DNA of 64,000 nucleotides from Rhizophagus irregularis (lineage: Eukaryota > Glomeromycota > Glomeromycetes > Glomerales > Glomeraceae). Location of the stretch: positions 1,428,501-1,492,500 of the forward strand of contig NC_089447.1 in NCBI RefSeq assembly GCF_026210795.1, written 5' to 3'. The position numbers were made by a program, and so were the translations under genes. Of the stretch, positions 1 to 10,980 are shown piece by piece. Every line of letters starts with the position of its first letter. Positions within the stretch are counted from its first letter, which is position 1. The notes under the pieces are model-generated. The model was not told where the DNA came from. It made no database searches and saw only the letters and a program-made list of their open reading frames with translations.

Positions 1-8
1 AATAAGAA

Positions 9-391
9 TTACAAACCGACAGTAGTTCCGCTCACGAAACCAGTTAATAATGCGACAGTAACAAACCCAATTGGAACCAAGAATGACCATCTATATTTAT
101 GAAATACAAACCAAGCCCATATTCCAGCTAAACCGTATATCACGGTAAAAAATATTATAGTCCACAATACTGTAAATAACCATATTTCTAAATTGTTATA
201 AATTTTGTAATTTTTCGTTTAGTTAAGAAGTCGTTTTATAAAAATTGTCAGTTGTCCTAAATAGTAAACGAACCTGGTGCATTATTAAGTATTATTTTAT
301 ACGAGAATGGAGGCCAATAAAGTGAAGGCCAAATCGGGTTATTACCACTACTAGGTGGACTGGAAAAGAACTCTAATAACGATTTTGTCAT
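9..391 (-). CDS. small two-helix membrane protein, function unknown
   Basis: I do not recognise this protein. Read on the minus strand it has exons 391-274 and 187-9, joined by an 86-base intron (CAG|GTTCGT donor, ATTTAG acceptor, TTAACTAAAC branch-like motif). The phases match and give 98 residues. The N-terminus is short and hydrophilic (MTKSLLEFFSS, then WPSLYWPPF). Two hydrophobic stretches follow: residues about 42-67 (starting IWLFTVLWTIIFF) and about 75-95 (starting FLVPIGFV). A short basic loop HKYRW separates them, so a helical hairpin in a membrane is likely. The start is the first ATG in the open frame. It is divergent from the Myb gene, with about 440 bases between. The donor is not a consensus one, so the splice is moderately sure; the membrane character is seen directly. 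Confidence 0.6.
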
Positions 392-827
392 TTGTTGTAT
401 TCTAAATATTTTTACAAATTCTTATATGCGACGCAGTAATTCATTAATGGTATCACAAAAGCCGTTACATGTTACACTCGTAGTGGCTTAGAACTCACTT
501 TCATGTCTTGTCTTTAAAAGGAAATTTCTCGAACTGAGATCTACAGTTGTATTGATATTAAATGAACTAACTATAACTAAAAATGTCAGTCCTGAGACAA
601 TCCTGAGTCCTTTGGCTGTTTATGACAAATATTATTATAGTAGACTGGAATATCTGATTTGAAGAATCCTTTTTTATTGTATGACTTTAAAAGAAGTTTC
701 TCAAAAATAAAAAAAAAATTTAAAAAATATTTTTTTTTTTATTTAACTTTTCTCGAGTACACTGGAAAAGTTCACTGCGCGTTTTGTAGACGACCAAGGA
801 ATAAAAAAAAAATTTTTTTTTATCTTC
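392..827. other. intergenic, probable divergent promoter region
   Basis: AT-rich spacer between the small membrane protein gene and the Myb-type gene. It has long A and T runs near 700-820, just upstream of the Myb start codon. An open frame at 659-871 is low-complexity Lys/Phe and is not taken as a gene. Confidence 0.4.
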
Positions 828-3128
828 ATGGTAAGCTTTTTTTTTATTTTTTTATGAAGTATAAATATTAAATATGCTAAAGAATAATAGGTAAAATAAA
901 AATATTTGTAAATTTAATATTTTATTCTTCTATAGTATAACAATAATACTCAACCACAAGACTCTTTTCTTTTACACCGACCTGCGTTGCCTCCACCAAA
1001 TTTTATAAATGCGTATCAACAAGACGTAACCCATAATCGAAACAACAATACCAATACCGCTAGCACTTTAACTAATACATTACCTCCTATTCTTCCAAGA
1101 ATTGCCCCTGCAGGCCCAATACCGTTACCACCCACTCCTCAAACTAGACCCCGCCCTTCTAGACCTAAATACAAAATTAAAACTGATAAAACAGCATGGA
1201 CTGCAGATGAAGATAATTTACTTCGTCTTGCTGTTCAACTTTATGGTGACAGGTCAGAAAGATGGACAAAAATTGCTGCATGTGTCCCCGGTAGAACGAA
1301 CAAAATGTGTAGAAAACGTTGGTTTCATTCGCTGGATCCAAATTTACGCAAAGGCCCGTGGACTGAAGAAGAAGACGATTTATTAAGAAAAGCTGTTGAA
1401 AAACATAATAGGGTTTGGTGTAAAGTTGCCGAGTCTATTCCAGGTCGTACAGATGATCAATGCGCTAAAAGGTGGAAAGAATGTCTAGATCCTGATATTG
1501 ATCATACAGAGTGGACAGATCAGGAAGATGCTTTATTAATGCAAAAATATTCAGAATTTGGAAGTCAATGGCAACAAATTGCTCAATTTTTTCAAGGACG
1601 TCCAGGACTACATTGTCGAAATAGGTGGAGAAAAATTCAAAGACTTAAGAAAGCACAGAAAGATCCTTCAATGGATATGATTATCATAACTCCTAATGAT
1701 ATAACTACGACGAACTCTTCTTCTTCACCTCATACATCAACCTCTTCTTTATCGACAACATTACACTCGACGCCTCAAAATGTACTACAACCAAATTTAC
1801 AATCAAATGCACAGTCCAATTTGACGACTAATAATATGCAATCAAATGTGCAACAACAGTCTAATACACAACCTCATGTACAGTCACGTTCGTCTTCAAT
1901 TATGTCACGTCAGAATGTAAATTTACAACAGTCACATATTCATTCGAATTTGCAGCAACAACGCTTAACATTAAATAACGCATCTCCAAATTTATCTGCA
2001 AATTTGCAATCAAATTTACAACCTAATTTACAATCAAATTTACAATCAAACTTACAACCCAACTTGAGCTCAAAATCTAATTTATCTTCAAATTATGTTT
2101 CAAATTATCCATCAAAATCTAATAATAATGTTTCCGCAACAAGTTTACTGAAATTGTTACCATCAAATTTATCGTCAAATTTAACGAACAATTCTACATC
2201 GTCAATTCCATCATCAATTGCGCCCCCAAGCATAGAAAATAATACACCTGATACTATGACACATTTACCTTCAACTTCCTCAAGCGGTCCCACTATCGCA
2301 TCCTTGTTATCATCACCAAGTACTTCAGTTTCGAATAATCAAATGAATTTGGATATTTTGGATGATCAAGGAAATTCTCAACCTCAATCTCAACCATCAC
2401 AAGAAACCGAGGTTGAAACAAACGTCAAAGCTTATGGGTGTGGCGTAACAGGATGTGAAGTAAGCTTTCCAAGTGCTAATGGCTTATATTATCACATGAA
2501 AGCGGCTCATCCGACGAATAATGCCGATAAACCATTTCGATGCGCGTTGGCGGGGTGTTCTAAAAAGTACAAAAATATTAATGGACTTCAATATCATATT
2601 GATAATGCCAAGGGATCATCAGGCCATAAATATGATACTGAAGAAGGAGCTCATGATACAACTGTAAAACCGTTCAAATGTCCAGTTGCCGGTTGTAAAA
2701 ACAATTATGTTTCGGCTAATGGTTTACAGTATCATCAAAAAAATGTCCACAGGAAGGACGCAGATAAATATCGTGGACCTCATAAAGTAAATTCTCAGAA
2801 TAACCAACGGTCTGATGATTCAGATCCACAATCATCACCTCATGCGGAGATTGATAGCACTGATACCGCTCCTAGTTTAAATGAGCAGTCATGGATAAAT
2901 AACGTCTCAAATGATTCCAATAATCAGCCATTACCGATGTTTAATATTTTCCAACCTCAATTTAATGATCCTGAAATTTTGTCTTTTAATGAGAGTTCAC
3001 ATTTTAAATGTTGTCATAATGGATGCGGAAAAAGTTTTAATACAATACCAGAGTTAAATGATCATGTCAGTAGCGACCATCGTTCTCCTATGCGGCAGAA
3101 AAGAAGAATTATGCCTCATTCGGAATAG
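828..3128 (+). CDS. three-repeat Myb transcription factor fused to C2H2 zinc fingers
   Basis: Probable nuclear DNA-binding regulator. The exons are 828-830 (just the ATG) and 936-3128, with intron ATG|GTAAGC..CTATAG; the frame is closed by a stop at 933-935, so an upstream exon is required. The product is 731 residues. Three tandem Myb/SANT repeats lie at about residues 86-240, each with spaced tryptophans (AWTADED, PWTEEED, EWTDQED) and closing helices ending in motifs such as CRKRW and CAKRW. A long Gln/Asn/Ser/Leu-rich linker contains short repeats of the LQSNLQPN type (about residues 350-370). Four C2H2 fingers follow: about 501, 535, 581 and 691. Fingers 1-3 carry the NGLYYH/NGLQYH type helix known from Sfp1-like fingers. 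Target genes cannot be inferred. Confidence 0.88.
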
Positions 3129-3752
3129 TTTCAATTAGAAAGCGATTTTTTTCGTTTGAATTATAATTGAAGGAGACACGAAACTGTTAATTATTTTTAT
3201 TTGTATATAATTCCTCTTCAATTTTTCTTTTACTTTTTACTTTTATTTTATTGATAACACATAAATGTATATCTCGGATACATTAAATAATTTTTCAAAA
3301 AAGGATGAGTAGCTAGATCATCGTCATAAACAAAAGTTTGTAATTTAAATTTAAAATAGTATTTATAATTTTTTATTCATTTCTCTTTACGGCGGTGACA
3401 ATAAATTTAAGAGATATTCAGAAGTTAATGTTAATTTTAATAAAACATGCTCTTTCTAAAAAATAAAATAAAATCAGACTCTGAATTTTATTATATGTAA
3501 ATTTTTTTTATGTTTTTTTAAAAAATAAATTTACTTTTCAATAAGAACTGATAATAGTAAATGAAAAAAAGTCTCACTTTGTGTGGATTAACCTATAGAA
3601 AAGAGAGAGATAATATGTTAATGATATAATATGAGATATAAATAATAAGTTGATTGGTTCATTTTAGGATCAGTATAGTTAATATTCAACAATATCATTC
3701 ATTCAGCCAATGTAGATAAGGTAGATATATTTTTTAGTCATCTCATCCAAGT

Positions 3753-3783
<31 letters not shown>

Positions 3784-3793
3784 TTTTGTAAAA
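3129..3793. other. intergenic between convergent genes
   Basis: Convergent 3' ends of the Myb gene and RPS18. AT-rich sequence with a TA dinucleotide run near 3758-3782. No further gene is visible. Confidence 0.4.
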
Positions 3794-4593
3794 CTAACCT
3801 TTCTTTTTAGATACACCAACAGTTCTACCACGTCTACCAGTAGTTTTAGTATGTTGTCCACGTACTCTAAGACCCCAATAATGTCTTAAACCACGATGAG
3901 CTCTAATTTTCTTCAATCTTTCTAGATCTTCACGTAATTTAGATTCTAACCCGTTAGCTAAAATCTGAGAATATTTTCCATCAACTATGTCTTTTTGTCT
4001 GTTTAAAAACCAATTTGGAATTTTGAATTGTGTTGGATTTTGAATAATTGTTACAATTCTTTCTAATTCTTCATTGGTTAATTCGCCTGCTCTTTATTTA
4101 AGAGAGAATATTTCTCGATTAAAAAATTGCTTTTTTTTTGAATGAAGATAATTTATAAAAATCTATGAATCTAAGAGATTAGAAAAATACCTCTTACGCA
4201 AATCGATATCGGCTTTTTTGCAAACAAGATTAGAATATCTACGACCGACACCTTTGATGGCAGTCAAGGCAAACATAACTTTAGTCTTGCCCCTAAAAAA
4301 TAAAACAAAGTTGAAATTAAATCATAACCATAGAATCGTTAAGAATCATAGGACTTTTTTTTTAAAAAAAAAATTAATAATTTACTCACTCAACATTAGT
4401 ATTCAACAAACGAAGAATATGCTGAAATTGGTTCTTATCTGGTACAACGAGAGACTAAAAAAGATTAATCATTAAATTACGATTAAATAAATTTAATGAT
4501 TATTTAATATATTTAATTTAGCCACTTTTAACAAAAATATATTCAAAAATATAAACATTATAACAAAAAGTTATTTACTGAGACATTTACCAT
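3794..4593 (-). CDS. RPS18: 40S ribosomal protein S18 (uS13)
   Basis: Component of the small ribosomal subunit head, contacting the large subunit and P-site tRNA. Exons on the minus strand are 4593-4591 (only the ATG), 4454-4390, 4292-4191 and 4091-3794; total 155 residues, close to yeast (146) and human (152). Family hallmarks visible in translation are [20 protein letters not shown] at the N-terminus, then [44 protein letters not shown] and [20 protein letters not shown] near the C-terminus. Introns are 136, 97 and 99 bases with GT..AG ends, and the phases agree. The first intron follows directly after the start codon, as is frequent in ribosomal protein genes. Confidence 0.95.
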
Positions 4594-4903
4594 ATTGAGT
4601 AGCTTACTTCTTGACGATGAATCGTTAAAAGCGAAAAGGAAGAATCGAAATTTTTATGGATTGTAAATTTATAGTGCAATCGAAAAAAAAAATGTTTGTA
4701 AGACTGTAATACAGATAATCGCCAGTCACGTGACATAATTTCACGAGATAACGATTATCATTTAAATTACTCGGCGAGTAAATTACTGCATTTTTTCGAA
4801 ATACCCTGATAAAAATATCATTAAAATAAAAAAAAAATTAATAATCTTTCAAATCTTGAGCTTTTAATTCTAAATTTCGTCATTATTGCGTTAATATAAG
4901 TAA

Positions 4904-5142
4904 AAACTCGCGATTCCTTTCTTAAGGTTTATTACGTCTTTCTCTCACATATCTTAGATAAGAATAAATATTACGAAATATTGATTTATTCCGCGCGAAA
5001 ATTTCGATTGTTCCTAAAACCATTTTTATTTAAATATCAAAGTTCTTCAAACTCGCGAATCCTTTCTTAACAGTTTATTACGTCTTTATCACATCGAAAA
5101 TTGATTTCAACAAACATTACGAAATATTGATTTTATTCCGCG
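4904..5142 (+). repeat. imperfect direct duplication, about 95 bp, two copies
   Basis: Copy 1 (about 4904-4997) and copy 2 (about 5049-5142) share, in the same order, ACTCGCGA, CCTTTCTTAA, TTTATTACGTCTTT, ATTACGAAATATTGAT and TTATTCCGCG. The intervening positions differ by small indels. The copies start about 145 bases apart, upstream of the gene at 5383. Confidence 0.7.
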
Positions 5143-5233
5143 TGATGATCACGGCAATTAGCGCTAAAATATAATCATACGTTCGTAATTTTTTTTAAAA
5201 GTTTTTTACTTAAAAAGTTTCTAGCTTTCTTAT

Positions 5234-5273
5234 CCAATTACGCCTTTCAACAAAGAAAAAATTCCTATAAAAG
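5234..5273 (+). promoter_or_regulatory. CCAAT and TATA-like elements
   Basis: CCAAT at 5234-5238 and TATAAAAG at 5266-5273, about 110 bases before the ATG at 5383. The arrangement fits a core promoter for the plus-strand gene; no transcript start is known. Confidence 0.4.
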
Positions 5274-5382
5274 ATTGCCATTTCCACCTTCTTTTCGATA
5301 CAAAAAAAAACAATAAATTTTTCTGTTACCCAAAAAAATATAAAAACCAAATATCAAAATCAATCACACTCAATCTACAGCC

Positions 5383-5698
5383 ATGAGCGATAACTCTGAA
5401 AGCCAAGCTCAACGTATCATAGCTGATACATCTGAGGCACGTTCTGAACGCTCTTACAAAGCAGCAGCTCATAATCCAAGTAATACTCAAGAAGGACGGT
5501 TAAGTATAAATTTTTTTTTTTTTTGTTAGTTTTTTTTTTAATAAACATTTGTTTCGAATTCTTTTAATTTTTAGTCTTCATGCAGCCGAGAAATTAGCCG
5601 AATTGCATGAACAACGTACTGGCGAATCTTTGGATCCTAAACATGAGGCGACTATTGGCGAAAAGAAACGACAACCGGAAGAGCAAGAGCAAGAATGA
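5383..5698 (+). CDS. small hydrophilic protein, possible Con-6-like
   Basis: Two exons, 5383-5498 and 5575-5698, joined in phase (CG|GTTAAG..TTTTAG|T), encode 79 residues. The protein is charged and has no membrane segment: MSDNSESQAQ at the start, KAAAHNPSNTQEGRLHAAE across the splice, and a Glu/Gln-rich end. The KAAAHNP..EGR..AAE stretch resembles the short repeat of fungal conidiation protein Con-6 (KAAxxNPxxSEEAKxxA), but one weak repeat is thin evidence. It has a TATA-like box upstream and poly-T rich 3' flanks. It could equally be an unrelated small stress or spore protein. Confidence 0.65.
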
Positions 5699-6729
5699 AT
5701 CTTTAAAAAAAATGTCACTCGTATTTCTAAAAATATTTTTTTTTTTTTAATTCTTTTGCTTGCTCTTTCCGAAAAATTCTTGGGTTTTGTAGAACTTTTT
5801 TGATTTATTTCTTAGTTTTTTTCGTAACTTTTTGAATTATATTTTCTTTTTTTTGTTCCTTCTTTCCTTTTTTATATTCCTTTTGTTATCTTGTTATTTT
5901 TCTTGTTTTTTTTTGTAAACTCTTGAGTCTTATCAATTAAACGAGTTAAAACAGTTAAAACATATTTGATTCCACGTGATTGTCACAATGTCACAATGTT
6001 GCATGGCCATTTTTTTTTCAATAAAGTGCGTCTACCATATATGTATAACAAAATTTTGCAACATTTTTAACGTGTCGATTATAAAATATTTCAAGTACCA
6101 ATTGAAGAGAGGATCGTTAAAAGAATTTTTAGAGTTTATAAAAATAATTAAAACTAAAAAAATAATGGACAATAATGAATGATCAATGGTGTGCGTGATC
6201 GTATACGTTTCAATGCTGCGCCATCGTAAATGAACTATTTAGTTACAATGCAAAAAGTTTTTGAGATCGTCGCTCTTTTCCTAAAATTGGAATACAAAGT
6301 GTGTTTAGGTTTCACTGTAACAAATTAAATTGATCAGAATTCCCAAAATTGGACTTGAAAAGCAGTTTTCTTCATTTCGAAAAGAAGGCAAACAAGGGAA
6401 AATTTAATATAAACAACCGTATGAATAATAACATTATAATAAAATTAATAAAATTCTATATTACGCGCATCACATTCTTTTAAAATTGTTAAAGTCTATT
6501 CTTGGATCATAGATAATAAAATAATTTACAAATATGGTATCATAATTAAAAAAAAAAAATATACATTGTTTGGTGCAGTGAAATATTAATTCATTAATAT
6601 TATTTGTTAAGTTATATAAAGACAGTAAATTTGCCCGTCAGTCTTATTTTTTTTTTCCCCTTTATATTCATCCTAAATTGTTATTTTGTCCACTCTATTC
6701 TTTCTTTAACTTCCCTTGAACATCTTTAC
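5699..6729. other. intergenic
   Basis: AT-rich spacer. Contains a TC/T-rich stretch at 5740-5920 (3' flank of the small gene) and the 5' flank of the secreted repeat-peptide gene. An open frame at 5976-6182 has no recognisable features. Confidence 0.3.
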
Positions 6730-7308
6730 ATGAGAATAATGTATCTTAATTACTTATTTCTTTTAAGTGTTCTCTTGATGACCGCAGTGGTCGGTCCATT
6801 CCTGGTTAATGCTGATACATCAATTTCTTCTGCTCATGTTCTTAACCTTGATAAACGACATCCCACCGAAAATTCTTTTGAACGCATTATTATTGAACGA
6901 AGAAAATACAGAACATCATCTGATTACCCTGTACGTAACCGTGACGGAGGACGTAAGGATCAGAAGCGTGACATTATTGAACGAGGATACAGAACATCAT
7001 CTGATTACCCTGTACGTAACCGTGACGGAGGACGAAAGGATCAGAAGCGTGACATTATTGAACGAGGATACAGAACATCATCTGATTACCCTGTACGTAA
7101 CCGTGACGGAGGACGAAAGGATCAGAAGCGTGACATTATTGAACGAGGATACAGAACATCATCTGATTACCCTGTACGTAACCGTGACGGAGGACGTAAG
7201 GATCAAAAGCGTGACATTATTGAACGAGGATACAGAAAATCTTCTGATTACCCTGTACGTAACCGTGACGGAGGACGTAAGGATCAAAAGCGTGGAATCG
7301 TAGTCTAG
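6730..7308 (+). CDS. secreted pre-pro-protein with five repeats and Kex2 sites
   Basis: Single-exon 192-residue protein. An N-terminal signal peptide (MRIMYLNYLFLLSVLLM.., small residues VNA before the probable cleavage near residue 28) is followed by a short pro-region ending LDKR. Then come five tandem 27-residue units containing ERGYRTSSDYPVRNRDGG and ending KDQKR, then GIVV. Every unit ends in Lys-Arg, the cleavage site of Kex2 proteases, so trimming would release near-identical basic peptides. Unit 1 differs at its N-terminus (IIIERRKY), units 2-4 are identical in protein, and unit 5 has YRKSS. The open frame runs further upstream, but the ATG at 6730 is chosen because it places the hydrophobic stretch at the N-terminus. 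The layout matches Kex2-processed repeat proteins (KEPs) of fungal secretomes; the peptide function is unknown. Confidence 0.85.
   Translation: MRIMYLNYLFLLSVLLMTAVVGPFLVNADTSISSAHVLNLDKRHPTENSFERIIIERRKYRTSSDYPVRNRDGGRKDQKRDIIERGYRTSSDYPVRNRDGGRKDQKRDIIERGYRTSSDYPVRNRDGGRKDQKRDIIERGYRTSSDYPVRNRDGGRKDQKRDIIERGYRKSSDYPVRNRDGGRKDQKRGIVV
6889..7293 (+). repeat. 81 bp in-frame tandem repeat, five copies
   Basis: Five head-to-tail 81 bp units inside the secreted peptide gene. Copies 2-4 differ only at silent positions (CGTAAG versus CGAAAG), pointing to recent duplication or gene conversion. A second frame (6809-7303) is also open through the repeat; it lacks a signal peptide and is treated as a shadow. 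Confidence 0.93.
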
Positions 7309-8829
7309 ACGATTACCATAGGAAATACATTATAATTTTACACAATGTATATCTAAATTCTTATAGTCTGTGTGAACTTGGAAAATTACTGGTCTATTTT
7401 CCGTTTATTTATTTATAATCTGTAATTTTTTTTTTCTTATTAAATTATTAAATTAAATTACTAATCTGTGGCTTTTGTAATTAAAAAAAAATGTGTTAAA
7501 TTACTCTTTTAATACTTCGTAACATGCTAAATCAAAGATTTTCTTTTTTTTTCACAATGCTATACCATAAAAAATATGAATATTACGAAATTTGATGTTC
7601 ATCCTACGTGGCTTACTATATATGTTCATATAGAACAATAAAACGTCCGGTATAACATTTTAAACTTGTGTATTTCGGGTAAGAATAGGAAAACCCGATA
7701 TTTTTCAAGAATTACCATAAAGCATTTTTAATACCTATAATATAAATAAAAAATAAACTATTTTTATTTAGATATAGTAAATTCAAAAAGACAGATCCCA
7801 GCAAAAATACTTTCTGAAAGAGGAACAAAAAATATATATTTTTCACTATTTGATATGGCCGTCTTCTGTGTCAATAAATAATGTACTCTTAGCTAACGTT
7901 CTTTTAGTATTATTTTCTCAATTTTCTTGCCATCCAGAGTTCAGATTGAGACAAAATTGTGAATCAGGTACAATTAGCGGAAAACTTTTATTTAGTTGTT
8001 TTAAGGAAGTATGAAAAAAATTATTTCAATCAATACGATCCAATACCCAAGCTCAATCGTAGCAAATTATTCATATTATTAAATTTATAACTTTTTTGGT
8101 TTTTTAGAAAGTAAAACCAATAATCTATACTCTATATCAGATATTATCATAAATTTTTAAATTTGGCATTTATTTACTTTTTGGTATTTTTTTGTTTTTT
8201 CTGAAAGTAGCCTTTTTATTGCCAACAGATATTTTTTTCAGTTCATCCTTCAAGATTTTATTCAGCCTTTGAATTAATAGTTTAGCCATTATTCTTCTTT
8301 CATTATAAGTTTGAGTAGTTGTAATTGCAATATGGTATCATATATATATTTTATTCTCCTAAATAAAGACATATCTAGAAATTTATATATATATTATTAC
8401 CCTTTTTATTGTTAATAACTTTAAAATTCTTGCATTCTGAATTATTTAGAATTTGAAAAAATGGTTTTTAAAAATAGTGATATAATAGTCATTAATGCAA
8501 GAATATCTAAGGTTACCAATTGGAATTTTTCTTATTTTTTATAATTTTTCAGAATTCAGGTTGCAGAAACTAATATACAGGTAATCCTTCTAATAAGAAA
8601 GCAATTTAATTTTTTTTAATAAAATAAAATCTGATAGTTTATTCAATTCTATCTGGATTCTTATAGTTTGAAGTCATACAATATTAGTGTGATTTAAAGG
8701 TAACAATCACCATACTAATATTGTAATTATTGTTTTTTTTTTAATAACCGCAGTACATTTACAAATTTATTAGAATAATGTTAATAATATATCTAAGTAA
8801 AGAACTAAATAACTATGCTAATATTAGTA
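7309..8829. other. intergenic, no gene seen
   Basis: AT-rich, no convincing coding or RNA gene. A small inverted repeat at about 8672-8727 (ACAATATTAGTGTGATT and AATCACCATACTAATATTGT) could form a hairpin. Confidence 0.35.
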
Positions 8830-9142
8830 CAGTCAAAGCTTGTTATAGTAAAGTTTGTTATAGTAAATTTTGCTTATAGTAAACTTTTTTTATTCTCCCA
8901 ATCCAATCAATAATAAATTTTATTCATTATAGTAAAGTCACTAATAAAATCTTGATATTAGATATAGTAAAGTTTTTAAAAGTTTGATATAAAACTTGTA
9001 ATATAAATTTATATTCGTTATAAGAAAATCACATGATATAATTAATTATATATGTAAATCATTATAAAATCATTTTGGTAATATATTTCCTTTTTTTTAA
9101 TCAATTTATCGTAATACAACTTTTTTTTTCATTGTTCTTAAA

Positions 9143-9707
9143 ATGCCGCCAAGTAGAAAAGGTAAAGAAAAAGAAGCAGAAAAAACAAAGAAAAGAAAAA
9201 GTTTATTGTTTGCAAATTTAAAAGATCATTACAGCTGAAAATTTTATTTATATTAATAATGAAATACCAATAGAATACTAAGACTGCTCCAAGCCAATTC
9301 TTTGTTTAATATAACATAGGAGGTCCCAATCTAGGGAGGGGGGGACAAAAAATAATACATAAAATACAATACATGGCCAGAATTACCATTAATTTTGGCC
9401 AAAATTTTGACCAAAAGAGTGAGCAAAAATTTTGGATAATAATTTTGGCCAAGACTTAAAGATTTGTCTAATTCCGGCCTAAATTACATGTATTTTTTTT
9501 ACATAAAAAATCCAAAAACAGGGGGAGGGGGTTATGTTAAATGAAAAATTGAATTGGTGCGGTCTAATTATCAAATGAAGATATTTTAGCTGCGTTAATT
9601 CCAAATACTGAAAATAATGATGCAGAAAATGATAAAACACTAGAAGAAATAGACGTTATTACTAACTTTGCTGAAACTTGGAGTTTACAATCAATATTGA
9701 TTAGATA
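9143..9707 (+). pseudogene. Tigger-type transposase, N-terminus and part of the C-terminal region
   Basis: Begins with a lysine-rich start (MPPSRKGKEKEAEKTKKRKS) at 9143 and soon degenerates; the DNA-binding and DDE core are absent. After an internal deletion, the reading AENFIYINNEIPIEY reaches a MITE at 9282. If that MITE and one TAA duplicate are removed, the frame continues as LSNEDILAALIPNTENN and ITNFAETWSLQSILIRY, breaking off near 9707 where the repeat-rimmed block begins. An in-frame TAA sits at the MITE junction. The continuation of the protein is found at 30056. Confidence 0.65.
9282..9564. mobile_element. MITE with TAA target duplication (PIF/Harbinger-like)
   Basis: Ends GACTGCTCCAAGCCAATTC (left) and, as complement of the right end, GACCGCACCAATTCAATTT. 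Both ends then carry TTTAATATAACAT-like and TTTAACATAA-like sequence. TAA is present on both sides (9279-9281, 9565-9567), the TWA duplication typical of PIF/Harbinger. It splits the Tigger reading frame. Confidence 0.75.
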
Positions 9708-10980
9708 TTGCAATGATATCATTATGATATTATTACGATATTTTGATAAAAAATAGATTCGACATCGTTAAGTTAGTCGTAACTGTATTTATTCGACATT
9801 GATTAGTTCGATATCTCTGTGATATGCCGATATCGCTGCGATCATTATGCAATGTAAATATTATCATGTAATCACATCGTAGTAATATCGTATTAAATTA
9901 AATTAATATTACAAAAATATTTGACATTTATTTGATATCGTAACCATGTCGTAGTGATATTGTATTAACATTGAATTAATATTACAAAATATTTGACATT
10001 TTATTTGATATTGTAACCACATTATAGTGATATCATATTAACATCGAATTAATATTGCAAAAATATTTTACATTTATTTGATATCGTAACCAGTAACCAC
10101 ATCGTAGTGATGTCGTATTAACATTGAATTAATATTACAAAATATTTGACATTTTATTTGATATCGTAATCATATCGTAGTAATATCATATTAACATCGA
10201 ATTAATATTGCAAAAATATTTTACATCTATTTGATATCGTAACCACATCATAGTAATGTCATATTAACATTGAATTAATATTACAAAATATTTGACATTT
10301 TATTTGATATTGTAATCACATTATAGTGATATTATATTATTGCCGTTTTCAAATTAGTGCGACCCCACGTATCACCTCCTAAGGAAATCGATTTCCAAAA
10401 ATTTGCGAAATCCCAGAATTTTCCTGAATAATTACATAGAAAAGGGTCAATTATTAGTGATTTCCAGAGGAAATCTTGCGAAATTCTCAGTTATAAAAGT
10501 AGTTTGCTTATAAAAAAGTGTTTACGTTATATAAAGTTTTATCACTCACTTATAAGTAAACTATTTAAATAATTGAAAATTTCCTGAGATTTCCTCCAGA
10601 AATCACTAGCAATCAGACCTTTTCTATAAAGTTATTCAGAAAAATTCTGAGTTTTCCACATTTGCGAAAACCGATTTCTTTAGGAGGTGACATGTAAGAG
10701 GGTCGCACTAATTTGAAAACAGCGATAATATCGAATTAATATTGCAAAAATATTTTACATCTATTTGATATTATCATAACCACATTGTAGTGATGTTGTA
10801 TTAACATTGAATTAATATTACAAAATATTTGACACTTTATTTAATATCGTAACTATATCATAATAATATCATATTAATATCGAATTAATATTACAAAAAT
10901 GTTTTACATTTATTTAATATCATAACTACATCGTAATAATATTATATTAACACTGAATTAACATCACAAAAATATTTTTA
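9708..10980 (+). repeat. 73 bp AT-rich tandem array (left rim)
   Basis: The core GAATTAATATT recurs at about 9973, 10046, 10126, 10199 and 10272, then after a 384 bp MITE at 10733, 10809, 10882 and 10955, a period of 73 with few deviations. Each unit has a GATATCGTAACCACATCGTA-like half and an ACAAAATATTTGACATTT-like half. Copies are diverged. Units abut directly with no unique spacers. Confidence 0.85.
10341..10724. mobile_element. foldback MITE inside the left array
   Basis: Terminal inverted repeats of about 55 bases: TTTTCAAATTAGTGCGACCC at the left, and on the right GGTCGCACTAATTTGAAAAC. Inward of these lie CACCTCCTAAGGAAATCGAT and ATTTCTTTAGGAGGTGA. It interrupts the 73 bp array between units. 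No clean target duplication was found. Confidence 0.75.

Larger units (their letters stand above)
4594..5382. other. divergent intergenic region with an imperfect duplication
   Basis: Lies between RPS18 and the small Con-6-like gene. It holds a CACGTG palindrome near 4727 (in GTCACGTGAC), the duplicated segment listed separately, and the core promoter of the downstream gene. Confidence 0.5.

Noticed and set aside
659..871. 70-codon Lys/Phe-rich frame
   Set aside because: Low complexity over A/T runs, alternative start, and it overlaps the start exon and intron of the Myb gene.
4218..4475. 85-codon plus-strand frame
   Set aside because: Antisense to RPS18 exons and introns, which are certain.
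6809..7303. Second long frame through the 81 bp repeat
   Set aside because: Open only because 81 is divisible by three and the repeat lacks stops in that frame; it has no signal peptide and no Kex2 sites.
9708..10980. CRISPR-like array
   Set aside because: Units abut with no unique spacers, the context is eukaryotic, and copies are diverged.
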